A stretch of 23,784 nucleotides of DNA from JACZSB01 sp965372015 (GCA_965372015.1 CBDVAP010000034.1:1-23784), one strand, 5' to 3'. Positions 8,503 to 16,910 are shown, numbered from the stretch's first letter. Notes: generated from the sequence alone by a model not told the origin. Program-made: numbers and translations.

Positions 8503-9799
8503 TGCCGGCTTCGTCGCTATGGTCGGCCTGAGGCACAAACCAGCCGGTCGTACTCTGATCTTCCTCCAGGTAGAGGCGCGCCACCCGCTGCACCTCGGTG
8601 ACCGTTACCTCGGCCAGCCGGTCTAAATAGGTGGTGTAGTGGGTCCAGTCGCCCAGGGAAATGGCTTCATTCAAGGCCGCGGCAATGGAAAAAGAACCAT
8701 CCCGCGAAAAGGCTACTCCCGCTTTGGCCATAGCTTGAGCCCGGGCCACTTCCTGGTCCTGAACCCCTTCCTGTTTCACCTGCTCCAAGGTCTCCAGAAT
8801 CAGGCTCTCCACCTGCTCGTGGCCGGTGTCAGGTGTCAGGAAAGCATAGATCATAAACAAGCCATTGTCCCTGAAAGGATGGCTCCCTACGTGGATATTG
8901 GTTGCCAGACCACTATCGATCAGCACCCGGTAGAACCGGCTGGTTTTACCGCTGCCCAGGAGGTTGTTGAGCACGGCCAAGGCGTAGTTGTCCGGGTGCG
9001 ACCCCGGCGGGGTTTTATAGGCCACCCCAACAATGCCGGCCTCCCCGGTCCGTTTGATGATGAACCGCCGGGGCCCCTGCTGTCTCGGTTCGGTGGTATA
9101 CATTTCCGGAATCGGCTTCGGGGAGGAAGGCAGGGGGCCAAAATGGCGCTCGATCAGGGACAGAACTTGTTTGGCCCGGAAGTCGCCGATTACGGTTACC
9201 GTGGCGTTGTTGGGCCAATAATAAGTGTCATAGAACAGCCGTAGGCGTTCGGTGGATACACCTTCGATGTCCGACTTCCATCCGATGGTAGAATGATGAT
9301 ATGGATGAGCCTGGTAAGCCGTGGCCCACATGCTTTTTTCCAGCGACTCCCAGGGGTCATTCTCCCCCCGCTCGAACTCGTTACGGACCACGGTCATTTC
9401 CGGCTGGCGGTCACTATCCTTGAGCAGGGCGTTGCGCATGCGGTCCGCTTCTACCGCCACGGCCGACTCCAGGTGCTCTTTAGGCAGCAGTTCGAAGTAG
9501 TTGGTGCGGTCCAACCAGGTGGTGGCGTTCAGGCGGGCGCCCACATTTTGCAATAGCGTCCAGATGGTATCTCCGCTATCCTTGTTATAGGCCCGCGATC
9601 CCTTGAACATCAGGTGTTCCAAAAGATGGGTAGCCCCGGTATGTCCGAGGGCCTCGTTACGGGAACCCACCAGATATGTAACCATAAAAGTCACCACCGG
9701 AGCTGAATGCTCCTCAAGCAACAGCACCGTTAAACCGTTGGTTTTCAGCCGGTACTCTGAAATTCCATCGGAGGATTTAATCCGGGAGTAATTAGGCAT
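8495..9799 (-). CDS. M16 family zinc metallopeptidase, catalytic subunit
   Basis: This is a processing-protease-type M16 peptidase. The inverted zinc motif HLLEH follows AGHTGAT-type sequence (residues 65-69 if counted from the upstream TTG at 9820), and the downstream conserved glutamate region reads VVRNEFERGENDP. The C-terminal lobe has NNLLGSGKTSRFYRVLIDSGL, typical of the family. Length (about 435-441 residues) is normal for one half of the clamshell, and the following gene provides the motif-less half. I chose the ATG at 9799 (MPNYSRIK); the TTG at 9820 adds seven residues. No signal peptide is apparent. As first gene of the four-gene minus-strand run, its promoter should lie in 9821-10081. 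Confidence 0.88.
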   Translation of the reverse strand: MPNYSRIKSSDGISEYRLKTNGLTVLLLEEHSAPVVTFMVTYLVGSRNEALGHTGATHLLEHLMFKGSRAYNKDSGDTIWTLLQNVGARLNATTWLDRTNYFELLPKEHLESAVAVEADRMRNALLKDSDRQPEMTVVRNEFERGENDPWESLEKSMWATAYQAHPYHHSTIGWKSDIEGVSTERLRLFYDTYYWPNNATVTVIGDFRAKQVLSLIERHFGPLPSSPKPIPEMYTTEPRQQGPRRFIIKRTGEAGIVGVAYKTPPGSHPDNYALAVLNNLLGSGKTSRFYRVLIDSGLATNIHVGSHPFRDNGLFMIYAFLTPDTGHEQVESLILETLEQVKQEGVQDQEVARAQAMAKAGVAFSRDGSFSIAAALNEAISLGDWTHYTTYLDRLAEVTVTEVQRVARLYLEEDQSTTGWFVPQADHSDEAGSE

Positions 9800-9820
9800 G
9801 TCCTTTTCTTGGTTTTTCAA

Positions 9821-10081
9821 TATGAATTATATGGTCGCAGATACGGCCGGGCAGGCAGGGATGGAAGAGTAGTTCAGGCACATAAATAATAGATTTATTG
9901 GAACTTATGCGAACTTCCAGTTTAGAATCGATAGAAACGGCCGATAGGGGAACCAGAGGAAAGTATTCCATGGTAAGTGGCCCAAATCACAATATGGAAT
10001 TTGGGGCAATTTTGTTCTCGACTGTAGACAATTTTTTGCCTAAGCTTCGGCCAGATGGAGATTATAGAAGGATAATATCCC
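9821..10081. other. Divergent intergenic region between M16 operon and LysM gene
   Basis: These 261 bp separate two divergently transcribed genes and must hold both promoters. The sequence is more AT-rich than its flanks. A plausible Shine-Dalgarno AAGGA lies about 10 nt before the LysM ATG at 10082. I could not find a convincing -35/-10 pair for either direction. A TTG-initiated reading frame (9898-10158) runs through it but overlaps the lipoprotein start in another frame and looks spurious. Confidence 0.45.
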
Positions 10082-10681
10082 ATGAACGCAAAACGGTTAT
10101 GCATTGTTACAATTACTGGTCTGCTGGTTTTGAACGGTTGCGCCAAGGAAGTTGTTGAAGAAACACCGACCCCCGAAGTGGTGACTTTAGAACCGGTGGA
10201 GGCCCCGGCGGAGGAGTTCACCACCGAAATACCGCCGGCGACCATTGAAATACTGGAAACGCCGGTCCGGGACGTGGAGCGTGGATTACATCCCGACAGC
10301 GCCTTGGTCCGCTACATGATCCGCCCGAACGACTGGTTATCCAAAATTGCTTTGCAGGAATATGGTAACCCTCGGGTTTGGCGCCGGATTTACGCTTGGA
10401 ACCGGGAGACGATCGGGGCAAATCCTAACTTGATATACCCCTACCACGAGCTGGACCTGTTTAAGCCTGAGTCCCAGGTCACAGAGCAAATCGTCGACTT
10501 CATCATCCACGAAGTACAACCGGGCGAAAACCTATGGTCCATTGCGGTACAAGAGTACTCTGACGGCAAGGCTTGGAGTATCCTGTTCTGGGACAATGAG
10601 GAGCTGCTTAATTCCAACTCCGGCGTGCTGAAACCGGGAATGCGGTTGCAGGTGCGTACGCAAATCTGGTCGGACCGCTAA
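10082..10681 (+). CDS. Lipoprotein with two LysM domains
   Basis: The 199-residue product has a lipoprotein signal with lipobox LNGC (Cys20), then a Pro/Glu-rich linker of about 50 residues (repeated TPE, EPVEAPAEE), then two LysM modules. LysM domains bind peptidoglycan N-acetylglucosamine chains, so the protein probably tethers a membrane to the cell wall. LysM1 spans about 77-127 (YMIRPNDWLSKIALQEYGN ... NPNLIYP) and lacks the usual Gly-Asp of 'PGDTL'. LysM2 spans about 140-192 (HEVQPGENLWSIAVQEY ... LKPGMRLQV) and is closer to consensus. It carries no catalytic domain, so it is a binding or scaffold protein, not a hydrolase. The gene is monocistronic, ending at a strong terminator 20 bp downstream. 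Confidence 0.85.
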   Translation: MNAKRLCIVTITGLLVLNGCAKEVVEETPTPEVVTLEPVEAPAEEFTTEIPPATIEILETPVRDVERGLHPDSALVRYMIRPNDWLSKIALQEYGNPRVWRRIYAWNRETIGANPNLIYPYHELDLFKPESQVTEQIVDFIIHEVQPGENLWSIAVQEYSDGKAWSILFWDNEELLNSNSGVLKPGMRLQVRTQIWSDR

Positions 10682-10700
10682 GCCGGCCCACAGAAGCGGC

Positions 10701-10738
10701 ATAATAAAAGGCCCCGTATTTTCGGGGCCTTTTATTAT
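10701..10738. terminator. Bidirectional rho-independent terminator
   Basis: A perfect 16-bp stem, ATAATAAAAGGCCCCG (10701-10716), pairs with CGGGGCCTTTTATTAT (10723-10738) around a 6-nt loop (TATTTT). The GGCCCCG core is flanked by A-rich and T-rich arms on both strands. It sits between the convergent LysM and TPR genes and should terminate both. Confidence 0.92.
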
Positions 10739-10758
10739 GATTTACGGCGGGTGGTATG

Positions 10759-12642
10759 CTAGCCCTTTTTCTTCTGTAGCTTCTGCACCCGCCTCTGCAC
10801 CGACTTATAACCACGGTATTTGGGGTAATTATCCAGCACGATGTGCAGAGTATGGATGGTGGCGTCCAGGTTTTTCAGGTCCGATTGATAGATATCCGCA
10901 GCTTTCAGGATGCCGGCCACAGCCCTCTCATTAGCATCTGGATACCGTTGGTAAATATCCAGGTAGTAAGCCACGGCGGCATCATATTGGCGGGTCTCTT
11001 TTGAGATAACAGCCAGCCCCTCAAGTGTGGGAATACCGATTGACCGATCCTCGCCGTAGGTTGCCAGAATTTCTTCGTAGACCGCCAAGGCGCCGGCCGG
11101 CGACGCCAGTTTGTTGCGCAGCAGCTGGGCAAAGCTGAACAAAGCTACCGGCGCCAAGGGGTCGGCCCCGTAGGTATCGGCCAAGTGACGGTACAGATCG
11201 CCGGCCAGTTTGGGACGTTTCAGCTGGGTTTCGTACAGTCGGGCCTCGGCCATCAGGGCGGCGGGGGCCTGCTCGTGGTCCGGGAATTCCGCCAGGAATT
11301 CTTCATACCGTTGGGCACCAAGCTCCGGCATCTCCAGATCTGCGGCGGTGACTTCGGCCAGGGCAAAAGTGATCCGGGGAAGGAACTCACTTTCAGGGTA
11401 CATAGCCCGAATCTTTATATAAGTTAGAATTTCCGTATGGAATTCGCCCAAAGTATGATAGGTCTGGGCTACCCACACGTGCAGCTGGTCCGCCTGGAAA
11501 ACAGCCGGATACAGGGCCAGGAATTGCTGTGTTTCAGCTATAAAATAACGGCGGGCATCTATGTGCTGCAGGGTGCGGATGTAGTTCAGGAAGTGCAAAT
11601 AACGGTAAAAATATTCCTCCCCCACATTCATGGAGTCGGAGTTAAGCGCCACCTCGTAATACAACCGGCCGATCTCATCATTTTTACCCAGCCGCTCCTC
11701 CAGCTGTCCCCGGGCATGTAACCCGGACTCGGACTCGGTATACAGGAAAACGGTTTTCAGATAAGTCAGCGCTCCCCGCACCTGGTCACCTTGGGCATAG
11801 TAGGTATCGGCCAGCAGGTTCAGCACCTGGGGTGTGTGGCCCCGTAGTTCTGACCAGCGCAGATATTGCCGGAATTCGTCCTGCTTGTAACGGACCAGAT
11901 TCTCTCCGCCGCCACCGCTGAACAGGCGGGAGAAGCCCCGGCTCTTGACCGAATAATCCGTCATTCGCTGCAGGTGAGCTAAGTACCGGGCATCGGTGGT
12001 GGAGTCAACGGCTTCCTCCTCGACTGCCATCATAGTGGTCTTCAGCTGTTCGTACATGCCCGATAGGCCTTCCTGATTGGCGGATAATTTCCCCTCCAAA
12101 CCCTGTAGGATGACTTTCAGGGCAGCCACCGTATCAGTGACGGCACGTTCCAGGCTGTCGGCCACCAGCAGGTCGGATTGAGCCTGTCCCAGCAATACCA
12201 GGATGGAATCACCGAGAGCCGCCAGCGAGTCGTGACGCGACTGGAGTTCCTGTCCACGGCGAAAACTGTCGGCCAGGGAATCACTTAGAACACTGAGCTG
12301 CACAATGAATCGGCGGTTGTCGGCCTCGGCACGGTCGTACAGGATTCCTTGACGGGAAAGGCTGTCGGCCGCCTGCTGCAACTCAGACTGGACTTGCGCG
12401 AGAGTATCGGTCAACCCGGCCACGCTCTGTTCCAGCTGGCGCAGGGTGAAGTTGGCTGCCTCCAACTGCTCCTGTCGCAGGAATAACGTGTCCTGTAATA
12501 ACGAAATGCGATCTTCGAAAACCTCCTCCAGGAGTGATTCCCCCTCGTTAGCGGCGGTCGTATCCCCATCCCCGGGCTCCTGGGCCATCAGACCGGAGGT
12601 GGCCATCAAACCCAGGATCCAGACCAATCGCCGGGTGATCAT
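10759..12642 (-). CDS. Exported coiled-coil and tetratricopeptide-repeat protein
   Basis: I chose the ATG at 12642 because it begins directly with a signal peptide (MITRRLVWILGLMATSGLMAQ); an in-frame ATG at 12717 would add 25 residues in front. After a short acidic linker comes a long, Gln/Glu/Ala-rich stretch with heptad character (about residues 30-205; for example QLEAANFTLRQLEQS), predicted coiled coil. The remaining about 400 residues are helical repeats with TPR/Sel1-like spacing (GALTYLKTVF, AQRYEEFLAEFPDHEQA, YLDIYQRYPDANER, TLHIVLDNYPKYRGY). The layout resembles periplasmic scaffold proteins such as CpoB/YbgF or BamD-like adaptors but is much longer. No enzyme motif is seen. It lies 106 bp downstream of the DUF971 gene on the same strand and ends at the shared terminator. 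Confidence 0.75.
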   Translation of the reverse strand: MITRRLVWILGLMATSGLMAQEPGDGDTTAANEGESLLEEVFEDRISLLQDTLFLRQEQLEAANFTLRQLEQSVAGLTDTLAQVQSELQQAADSLSRQGILYDRAEADNRRFIVQLSVLSDSLADSFRRGQELQSRHDSLAALGDSILVLLGQAQSDLLVADSLERAVTDTVAALKVILQGLEGKLSANQEGLSGMYEQLKTTMMAVEEEAVDSTTDARYLAHLQRMTDYSVKSRGFSRLFSGGGGENLVRYKQDEFRQYLRWSELRGHTPQVLNLLADTYYAQGDQVRGALTYLKTVFLYTESESGLHARGQLEERLGKNDEIGRLYYEVALNSDSMNVGEEYFYRYLHFLNYIRTLQHIDARRYFIAETQQFLALYPAVFQADQLHVWVAQTYHTLGEFHTEILTYIKIRAMYPESEFLPRITFALAEVTAADLEMPELGAQRYEEFLAEFPDHEQAPAALMAEARLYETQLKRPKLAGDLYRHLADTYGADPLAPVALFSFAQLLRNKLASPAGALAVYEEILATYGEDRSIGIPTLEGLAVISKETRQYDAAVAYYLDIYQRYPDANERAVAGILKAADIYQSDLKNLDATIHTLHIVLDNYPKYRGYKSVQRRVQKLQKKKG

Positions 12643-12823
12643 TCTCCACCGGTGGGGCCATCCATCAAATGGTTGGTGTCCGGCCAGCGCTGATCTGCTG
12701 TGTTTGGTGTGGCTCATGAACAGTTAGTATTCGGCTGCTATTAGGGGTCTATCCGAGGCCTTGAAGGTACAAACTTCTATACGGCTTGTCTAGTGTCGGC
12801 TGGGGGAAATTGGACCTGGGCGG

Positions 12824-13162
12824 TTAGTCGCCGGGCGCAGCATTTTTCAGGCATAAATCGCAATCACAGAGACTGCGCAGGTAATCGTAAGTATAGATGC
12901 CGGTGGAATGGCCATCAGCCCAGAACAGCTGCAGGGCGTAGTTCCCGACCGCTTTCAACCCCGACAAACGGTAGCTTTGGGTGGTGAGGGCCGTTTTATC
13001 AGCCGGCATGAGACGTCTCCCCAACAGGTCCGGTTCGCCGCGACAGTTCGCGCAGGGGCAGGCCCGCCTCAAACTCTCTTGTGACAGCAAGGATTCGTGG
13101 CCGTCCTGCCACGTAATTGCCAGGTAGTCGCCGAAAGTCTGATACGACAGCAGTTTATCCAT
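12824..13162 (-). CDS. DUF971 (gamma-butyrobetaine hydroxylase N-terminal-like) protein
   Basis: This 112-residue protein matches the DUF971 family: LAITWQDGHES, the LRRACPCANCRG motif, and a second half repeating the pattern (LQLFWADGHSTGIYTYDYLRSLCDCDLC). It carries two CxCxxC clusters, C35-P-C37-A-N-C40 and C99-D-C101-D-L-C104, which could bind zinc or an Fe-S cluster. In many bacteria DUF971 is found fused to or beside Mrp/ApbC-type Fe-S carriers, so a role in iron-sulfur metabolism is reasonable but not shown here. It is soluble, with no signal peptide. It is the upstream gene of a probable minus-strand pair with the TPR protein and is divergent from the LTD gene at 13287. Confidence 0.82.
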   Translation of the reverse strand: MDKLLSYQTFGDYLAITWQDGHESLLSQESLRRACPCANCRGEPDLLGRRLMPADKTALTTQSYRLSGLKAVGNYALQLFWADGHSTGIYTYDYLRSLCDCDLCLKNAAPGD

Positions 13163-13273
13163 AAGCAGCGTTAAATTAGCCCGGAAGCTCGATCTCCCAC
13201 AACCACCCGATTCACCACTTGCCCGCCCAGCTCCGCGGCAGTACTTTGATCATCCCCTGCAACTAACCGGTTG

Positions 13274-13279
13274 AAAGGA
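13274..13279 (+). promoter_or_regulatory. Shine-Dalgarno deciding a TTG start
   Basis: AAAGGA lies 7 nt before the TTG at 13287. No ATG or GTG start exists nearby in this frame, and the TTG opens a good signal peptide, so the site supports a TTG start for the LTD protein. Confidence 0.55.
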
Positions 13280-13286
13280 AACACCT

Positions 13287-13757
13287 TTGCTGGCTCAGAT
13301 TCCCCTGCTCTTGGCAATTTTGGGACTGTGTGGTCCGGTGGTGATCTCCGAAGTGATGATCGACCCCGAGGGGACCGATAGCCCTAATGAGTTTGTGGAG
13401 CTGACTAATATTGGCACCGAGTCCGTAGATCTCACCGGCTGGCGGCTGGGTGACCTGAGCTCCATAGATGAGCTATCCACTGATAGCCTGATCCTGTGGC
13501 CGGGTAAATATGCCGTGATCTTCGAGGGTGATTACTCATCCGACAGCGGTGCCTACGCAGATCTGCTGCCGCCGGGGACTCACATACTGTTTGTGGATGA
13601 CAATGCCATCGGCAACGGTCTGGCAAAAAGCGCCGACAGCCTGTTTCTGCTGGACAGCGCCGGCACCGTTATTGATAGGATGGGATGGTCCGAAGCACCG
13701 GCTGAGGGTTTCACCCTGGAGAAGGTCCTGCCTGGGGGACTGCGCCACTCCCGGTAA
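13287..13757 (+). CDS. LTD-domain secreted protein, N-terminal fragment (frameshifted)
   Basis: The TTG at 13287 begins a hydrophobic signal (LLAILGLCGPVV) followed by a lamin-tail domain: VISEVMIDPEG, NEFVELTNIG, DLTGWRLGD, KYAVIF, and GFTLEKVLPGG near the end. The LTD is an Ig-like fold found in secreted bacterial proteins and nuclear lamins. The frame stops at a TAA at 13755-13757, only about six codons after the domain's last motif, while the expected continuation (TPGNWRSS ... GTPGDVNS) is read in the +1 frame. The neighbouring LTD copies end with GNWRPSRQLHGTPGAPNS, which shows where the break falls. I infer one gene, 13287-15654, with a one-base insertion. Confidence 0.75.
   Translation: MLAQIPLLLAILGLCGPVVISEVMIDPEGTDSPNEFVELTNIGTESVDLTGWRLGDLSSIDELSTDSLILWPGKYAVIFEGDYSSDSGAYADLLPPGTHILFVDDNAIGNGLAKSADSLFLLDSAGTVIDRMGWSEAPAEGFTLEKVLPGGLRHSR
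13734..13738 (+). other. Single-base frameshift site in G5 run
   Basis: The sequence cctGGGGGactgcgcc holds five Gs. With four, the codons would read Pro-Gly-Asp-Cys-Ala-Thr-Pro-Gly-Asn-Trp and join the two fragments in one frame. Homopolymer position and conserved protein on both sides favour a sequencing or assembly error, or a recent slip, over a real gene boundary. Confidence 0.7.
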
Positions 13758-15654
13758 CTGGCGCTCAAGTCTCCAGCCGCTGGGTACCCCCGGAGATGTC
13801 AATTCCGTGAGGGGACAGATAATCGACCTGTCCCTGGACTCCCTGTCATGGCGGTTGCTATCCTCACCCAACTATTTCGAATTGACGGCTACCGTGGCCA
13901 ACCGGGGTTTAAGGGCTTCGACGGCGCAACTAGACGGCTCGCAAGGTCTAATGGCCGTGGTCCCTGAGCTGGCGGTGGGGGCTACGTTCCCGGTGACCTT
14001 CGGCTGGACCGGTCCCGACTCCCTGCTGGGGTTTTATTCCAAGACCATCTGGGTCACCGCCACGGGGGACTACAACCAATCCAACGATTCTCTGGATATA
14101 GAGATTTACCTATCGGCCCCGGCGGCAGCGGTGCGGATCAGCGAGATCATGTATACACCTCTATCTCTGGACCCGGAATGGGTGGAGGTATTCAACCCCT
14201 CGGGGAGCGTCATCAATCTCCAGCAGTGGGAGTTATGGGATCAAGCCAAAGGCGCTGCGTTACCGGAGTACTACTTGACTCCCGGTGGATACCTGGTCCT
14301 GGCGTCGGATTCCAGTGCCATCAGCGGCTGGCCGGCCGGCATCGCCCTGGTGACACCGGCGGGCTTCCCGATCCTCAATAATGATGGCGACCAGGTGATT
14401 ATCACCGATCCCTACTCCGTTGTTATCGACCAACTGGACTATACCCCGTTCCCGCAGACAGCGGCCGGTATCTCTCTGGAGAAAGTCGTTCTTGCCGGGG
14501 AAAACCTGGAGGGGAATTGGCGACCCAGCCGGCAGTTGCACGGTACTCCGGGGGCTCCCAACTCGGTAGCTGGGGAGGTAATCGATCTGGCACTGGATAG
14601 CCTCACCGGGACTTTCGATGCTGCGGCCGTGCGCTTCCAGGTAACTGCTTTTGTGTCCAATCCTGGACTGGAATCCTCCGGCGGATGGCTGATGGCTGAC
14701 GGGAGCGAGAGGGCCGAAATTAATCTGCTAAACCCCGGCGCCGGCCAGACCGTTAGCTTTCCCTGGTCGCCGCCACCGCATTACGGTTGGCTGGAACTGG
14801 CAGTGTGGATCGAAGCTGCCCAGGATTATAATGCTGCCAATGATAGTGGCCTGGTGCAATTACTGGTACCGGCCCGGCCGGCCGTGGTGCTGGTCAATGA
14901 GATCATGTTTGCGCCGCCGGCAGAGGGCTCCGAGTGGGTGGAGTTGTTGGTGAACACCACCTGGCCGGTCAATCCGGCGGGTTGGCAGCTGGCCGATTCC
15001 AGCGGGGGCGCCCGATTGCCGTCCGGGGAGTGGGAAGCGGGCATGTTGGTAGTGATCAGCGGCGATTCGTCCCTGGCGCCGGGGCTGCCGCCTGGGGCCC
15101 GGCTAGTGGTCGTGTCCGGGTTCCCGGCGCTGAACAATGCCGGAGACATCGTCACTCTCAGCGATCCCGGCGGTGTAATCGTCGACCGGGTGGACTATAG
15201 CCTGATGGACTTGTCCGTCAGCGGTCGTTCCTTAGAGCGGGTTTCCCCCCAGGCGCCCTCGAATGAGCCCTCCAACTGGCACCCATCGCCGGACATCCGG
15301 GGGCATACCGCCGGCCGGCCCAACGCCGCTCCGGCCGCTCCGGGAGAAGAGGACCTGACCCTGGATCCCAACCCATTGCGCATCAACCGGCCCGAGTCCC
15401 GGCTGGTGCTGGCTTACAGCACACCGTTTTCCTCGATTAACCTGCACGTCACTGTGTACGATTTGGCCGGGCGGCGCATCGGCACTGTCTATAATGGCGG
15501 GCCATTGCCCGGTATCGGCGAGGTGACCTGGGATGCCCGTTCCCTGGACCCGGTGCGCTACAAAACCGGCCAGTATCTACTGGTGTTCAAGGCAGTGGAT
15601 GGCGGTTCGACTCAACGTTGGGAGCGGGTGGAGCGGCTGATTCTAGTAAGATAG
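13735..15654 (+). CDS. Multi-LTD/CARDB-like secreted protein with C-terminal sorting domain, C-terminal fragment
   Basis: In this frame, coding sequence runs from the frameshift to TAG at 15652-15654 (about 640 residues). The order is the end of LTD1, a CARDB/Ig-like linker (IDLSLDSLSWR ... YNQSNDSLDIEIYLS), LTD2 (VRISEIMYTPLS ... GTPGAPNS), a second linker (IDLALDSLTG ... YNAANDSGLVQLLV), LTD3 (VLVNEIMFAPPAEG ... NWHPSPDIRG), and a C-terminal domain with LHVTVYDLAGRRIGTV and WDARSLDPVRYKTGQYLLVF. That last domain resembles the sorting/FlgD-like domain of the first gene in the window. All parts are beta-rich and extracellular, with no catalytic motif. I infer a surface adhesin, scaffold or carbohydrate-binding protein of about 790 residues before the break. 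An ATG at 13528 belongs to out-of-frame noise upstream of the slip. Confidence 0.75.
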   Translation, partial: GDCATPGNWRSSLQPLGTPGDVNSVRGQIIDLSLDSLSWRLLSSPNYFELTATVANRGLRASTAQLDGSQGLMAVVPELAVGATFPVTFGWTGPDSLLGFYSKTIWVTATGDYNQSNDSLDIEIYLSAPAAAVRISEIMYTPLSLDPEWVEVFNPSGSVINLQQWELWDQAKGAALPEYYLTPGGYLVLASDSSAISGWPAGIALVTPAGFPILNNDGDQVIITDPYSVVIDQLDYTPFPQTAAGISLEKVVLAGENLEGNWRPSRQLHGTPGAPNSVAGEVIDLALDSLTGTFDAAAVRFQVTAFVSNPGLESSGGWLMADGSERAEINLLNPGAGQTVSFPWSPPPHYGWLELAVWIEAAQDYNAANDSGLVQLLVPARPAVVLVNEIMFAPPAEGSEWVELLVNTTWPVNPAGWQLADSSGGARLPSGEWEAGMLVVISGDSSLAPGLPPGARLVVVSGFPALNNAGDIVTLSDPGGVIVDRVDYSLMDLSVSGRSLERVSPQAPSNEPSNWHPSPDIRGHTAGRPNAAPAAPGEEDLTLDPNPLRINRPESRLVLAYSTPFSSINLHVTVYDLAGRRIGTVYNGGPLPGIGEVTWDARSLDPVRYKTGQYLLVFKAVDGGSTQRWERVERLILVR

Positions 15655-15698
15655 CCGGAAAAATGTGCCCCCAATCACAGTTAAATTGAGGATTGGAC

Positions 15699-15727
15699 TT
15701 GTTTTTGATGTGTTTAGCTCATACAAT
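15699..15727 (+). promoter_or_regulatory. Possible sigma70-type promoter of the DUF6588-like gene
   Basis: TTGTTT (15699-15704) and TACAAT (15722-15727) are separated by 17 nt. The -10 matches the consensus in five of six bases; the -35 matches in three. It lies 122 nt before the ATG at 15849, implying a long leader. The rest of the intergenic region (15655-15848) is AT-rich with no gene. Confidence 0.35.
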
Positions 15728-15833
15728 TAATAGCCTGAAACAGCGTGGTTTTGCCCAGTAACAGTGGGGGCGGCAAGTTGTCCCCAATATATTTAGGATA
15801 AGCATTCAACAGTAGTGGAATCTTTTAATTGAG

Positions 15834-15839
15834 AAGGAG
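15834..15839 (+). promoter_or_regulatory. Shine-Dalgarno AAGGAG
   Basis: AAGGAG ends 9 nt before the ATG at 15849, a strong and well-placed ribosome binding site that fixes the start of the DUF6588-like gene. Confidence 0.75.
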
Positions 15840-15848
15840 TCAAGGAAG

Positions 15849-16910
15849 ATGAAGAAACACACAACCCGGCTGCTAGCCATCGCCCTGTCCTTTACGTTCG
15901 CTGTGCCGGCGGCAGGACAGGGTATTGCGGAAACTCTGAAGTCGCTATTGGAAGATAATGCCCGCGGCTATATGGGCCCAATCAGCACCGCCTTTGGTAC
16001 TGCGGTTAATAGTGGCACCTATCACCGAGCCAAGCCCCACAAAGTTCTCGGTTTCGACCTCACAATTAACATAGCGGTAGCGACTGTCCCCGAGTCAGGA
16101 CAGTTCTACGATTTCATAGTGCCGGAGCAGATCACCCTGCCGCTGTATATTGCCGCGGTGGACCAGACTTTCGATATCGTCATGAACGGCGCAGACCTTT
16201 ACGCGGGCAATAACTTTAGGTCCGCCACCTTTTTTGGGCCGGATTCCGTTTTCGACATTGTACCCAACAGCAGTTATGCCGTTGACCAGGTACAGAGTGC
16301 CCTGGAAGGTCAGGTGCCCCAATTAGTGATTGACAATGCCGCCAGTGCGATCCAGAGTGCCATTACTGAGAACCTGACGCTCCTCACTCCCCCGGGGATC
16401 GATTTCCCGGCGCTGCTCATGCCGATTCCCCAAGTGTCTGTGGGCTTGCCATTCAGTACGGAGGTGACTCTGGGCGGATTCAGCATGACCGCCGGCGAGA
16501 GCGATATATCATTCAGCCGATTTGGGGCCAAGGTTGGTTTAAACCAGTTCATACCCACCATTCCCCTGGTGTTCCCGGCCGTTTCGGTAGGTTTCTATGC
16601 CACCAACCTGGACCTTGGAGGGGTCGTGACGGCCAACAATAGCATCATTACGTTACAAGCCAGCAAGAGCGTGCCGTTCCTTACGATCTACGGCGGATTT
16701 GGAATTGAAAATTCCAGTATCGAGGTGGATTATACTTTCGTAGATGAAGCTCTGGGAGAAGTGCCCATCGCATTCTCCCTGGATGGTGAGAACAGTTTCC
16801 GCACCACTATCGGATTCCGTTTAAAGCTCCTGCTGCTGAGTCTTCATGGTGATTACAGCATCGGAGAATACAGCGCCACAACTGTGGGTATAGGGCTTAC
16901 CTTGCGGTAA
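15849..16910 (+). CDS. DUF6588-like exported protein, probable outer-membrane beta structure
   Basis: The 353-residue product has a clear signal peptide (KKHTTRLLAIALSFTFAVPAAGQ). The mature N-terminus has a helix (IAETLKSLLEDNARGYMGPI) and then FGTAVNSGTYHRAKPHKVLGFDLTINI, the pattern I associate with DUF6588 proteins of FCB bacteria. The rest alternates hydrophobic and polar residues in beta-strands with Gly-rich turns (LGGFSMTAGESDISFSRFGAKVGLNQF) and ends LLSLHGDYSIGEYSATTVGIGLTLR, like a barrel C-terminus. The function is unknown; a membrane beta-barrel or periplasmic beta-protein is likely. It has its own ribosome binding site and a terminator directly downstream, so it is probably monocistronic. 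Confidence 0.75.
   Translation: MKKHTTRLLAIALSFTFAVPAAGQGIAETLKSLLEDNARGYMGPISTAFGTAVNSGTYHRAKPHKVLGFDLTINIAVATVPESGQFYDFIVPEQITLPLYIAAVDQTFDIVMNGADLYAGNNFRSATFFGPDSVFDIVPNSSYAVDQVQSALEGQVPQLVIDNAASAIQSAITENLTLLTPPGIDFPALLMPIPQVSVGLPFSTEVTLGGFSMTAGESDISFSRFGAKVGLNQFIPTIPLVFPAVSVGFYATNLDLGGVVTANNSIITLQASKSVPFLTIYGGFGIENSSIEVDYTFVDEALGEVPIAFSLDGENSFRTTIGFRLKLLLLSLHGDYSIGEYSATTVGIGLTLR

Noticed and set aside
9898..10158. TTG-initiated 86-residue reading frame in the divergent intergenic region
   Set aside because: It has no ribosome site, no recognisable domain and overlaps the start of the LysM lipoprotein in another frame.
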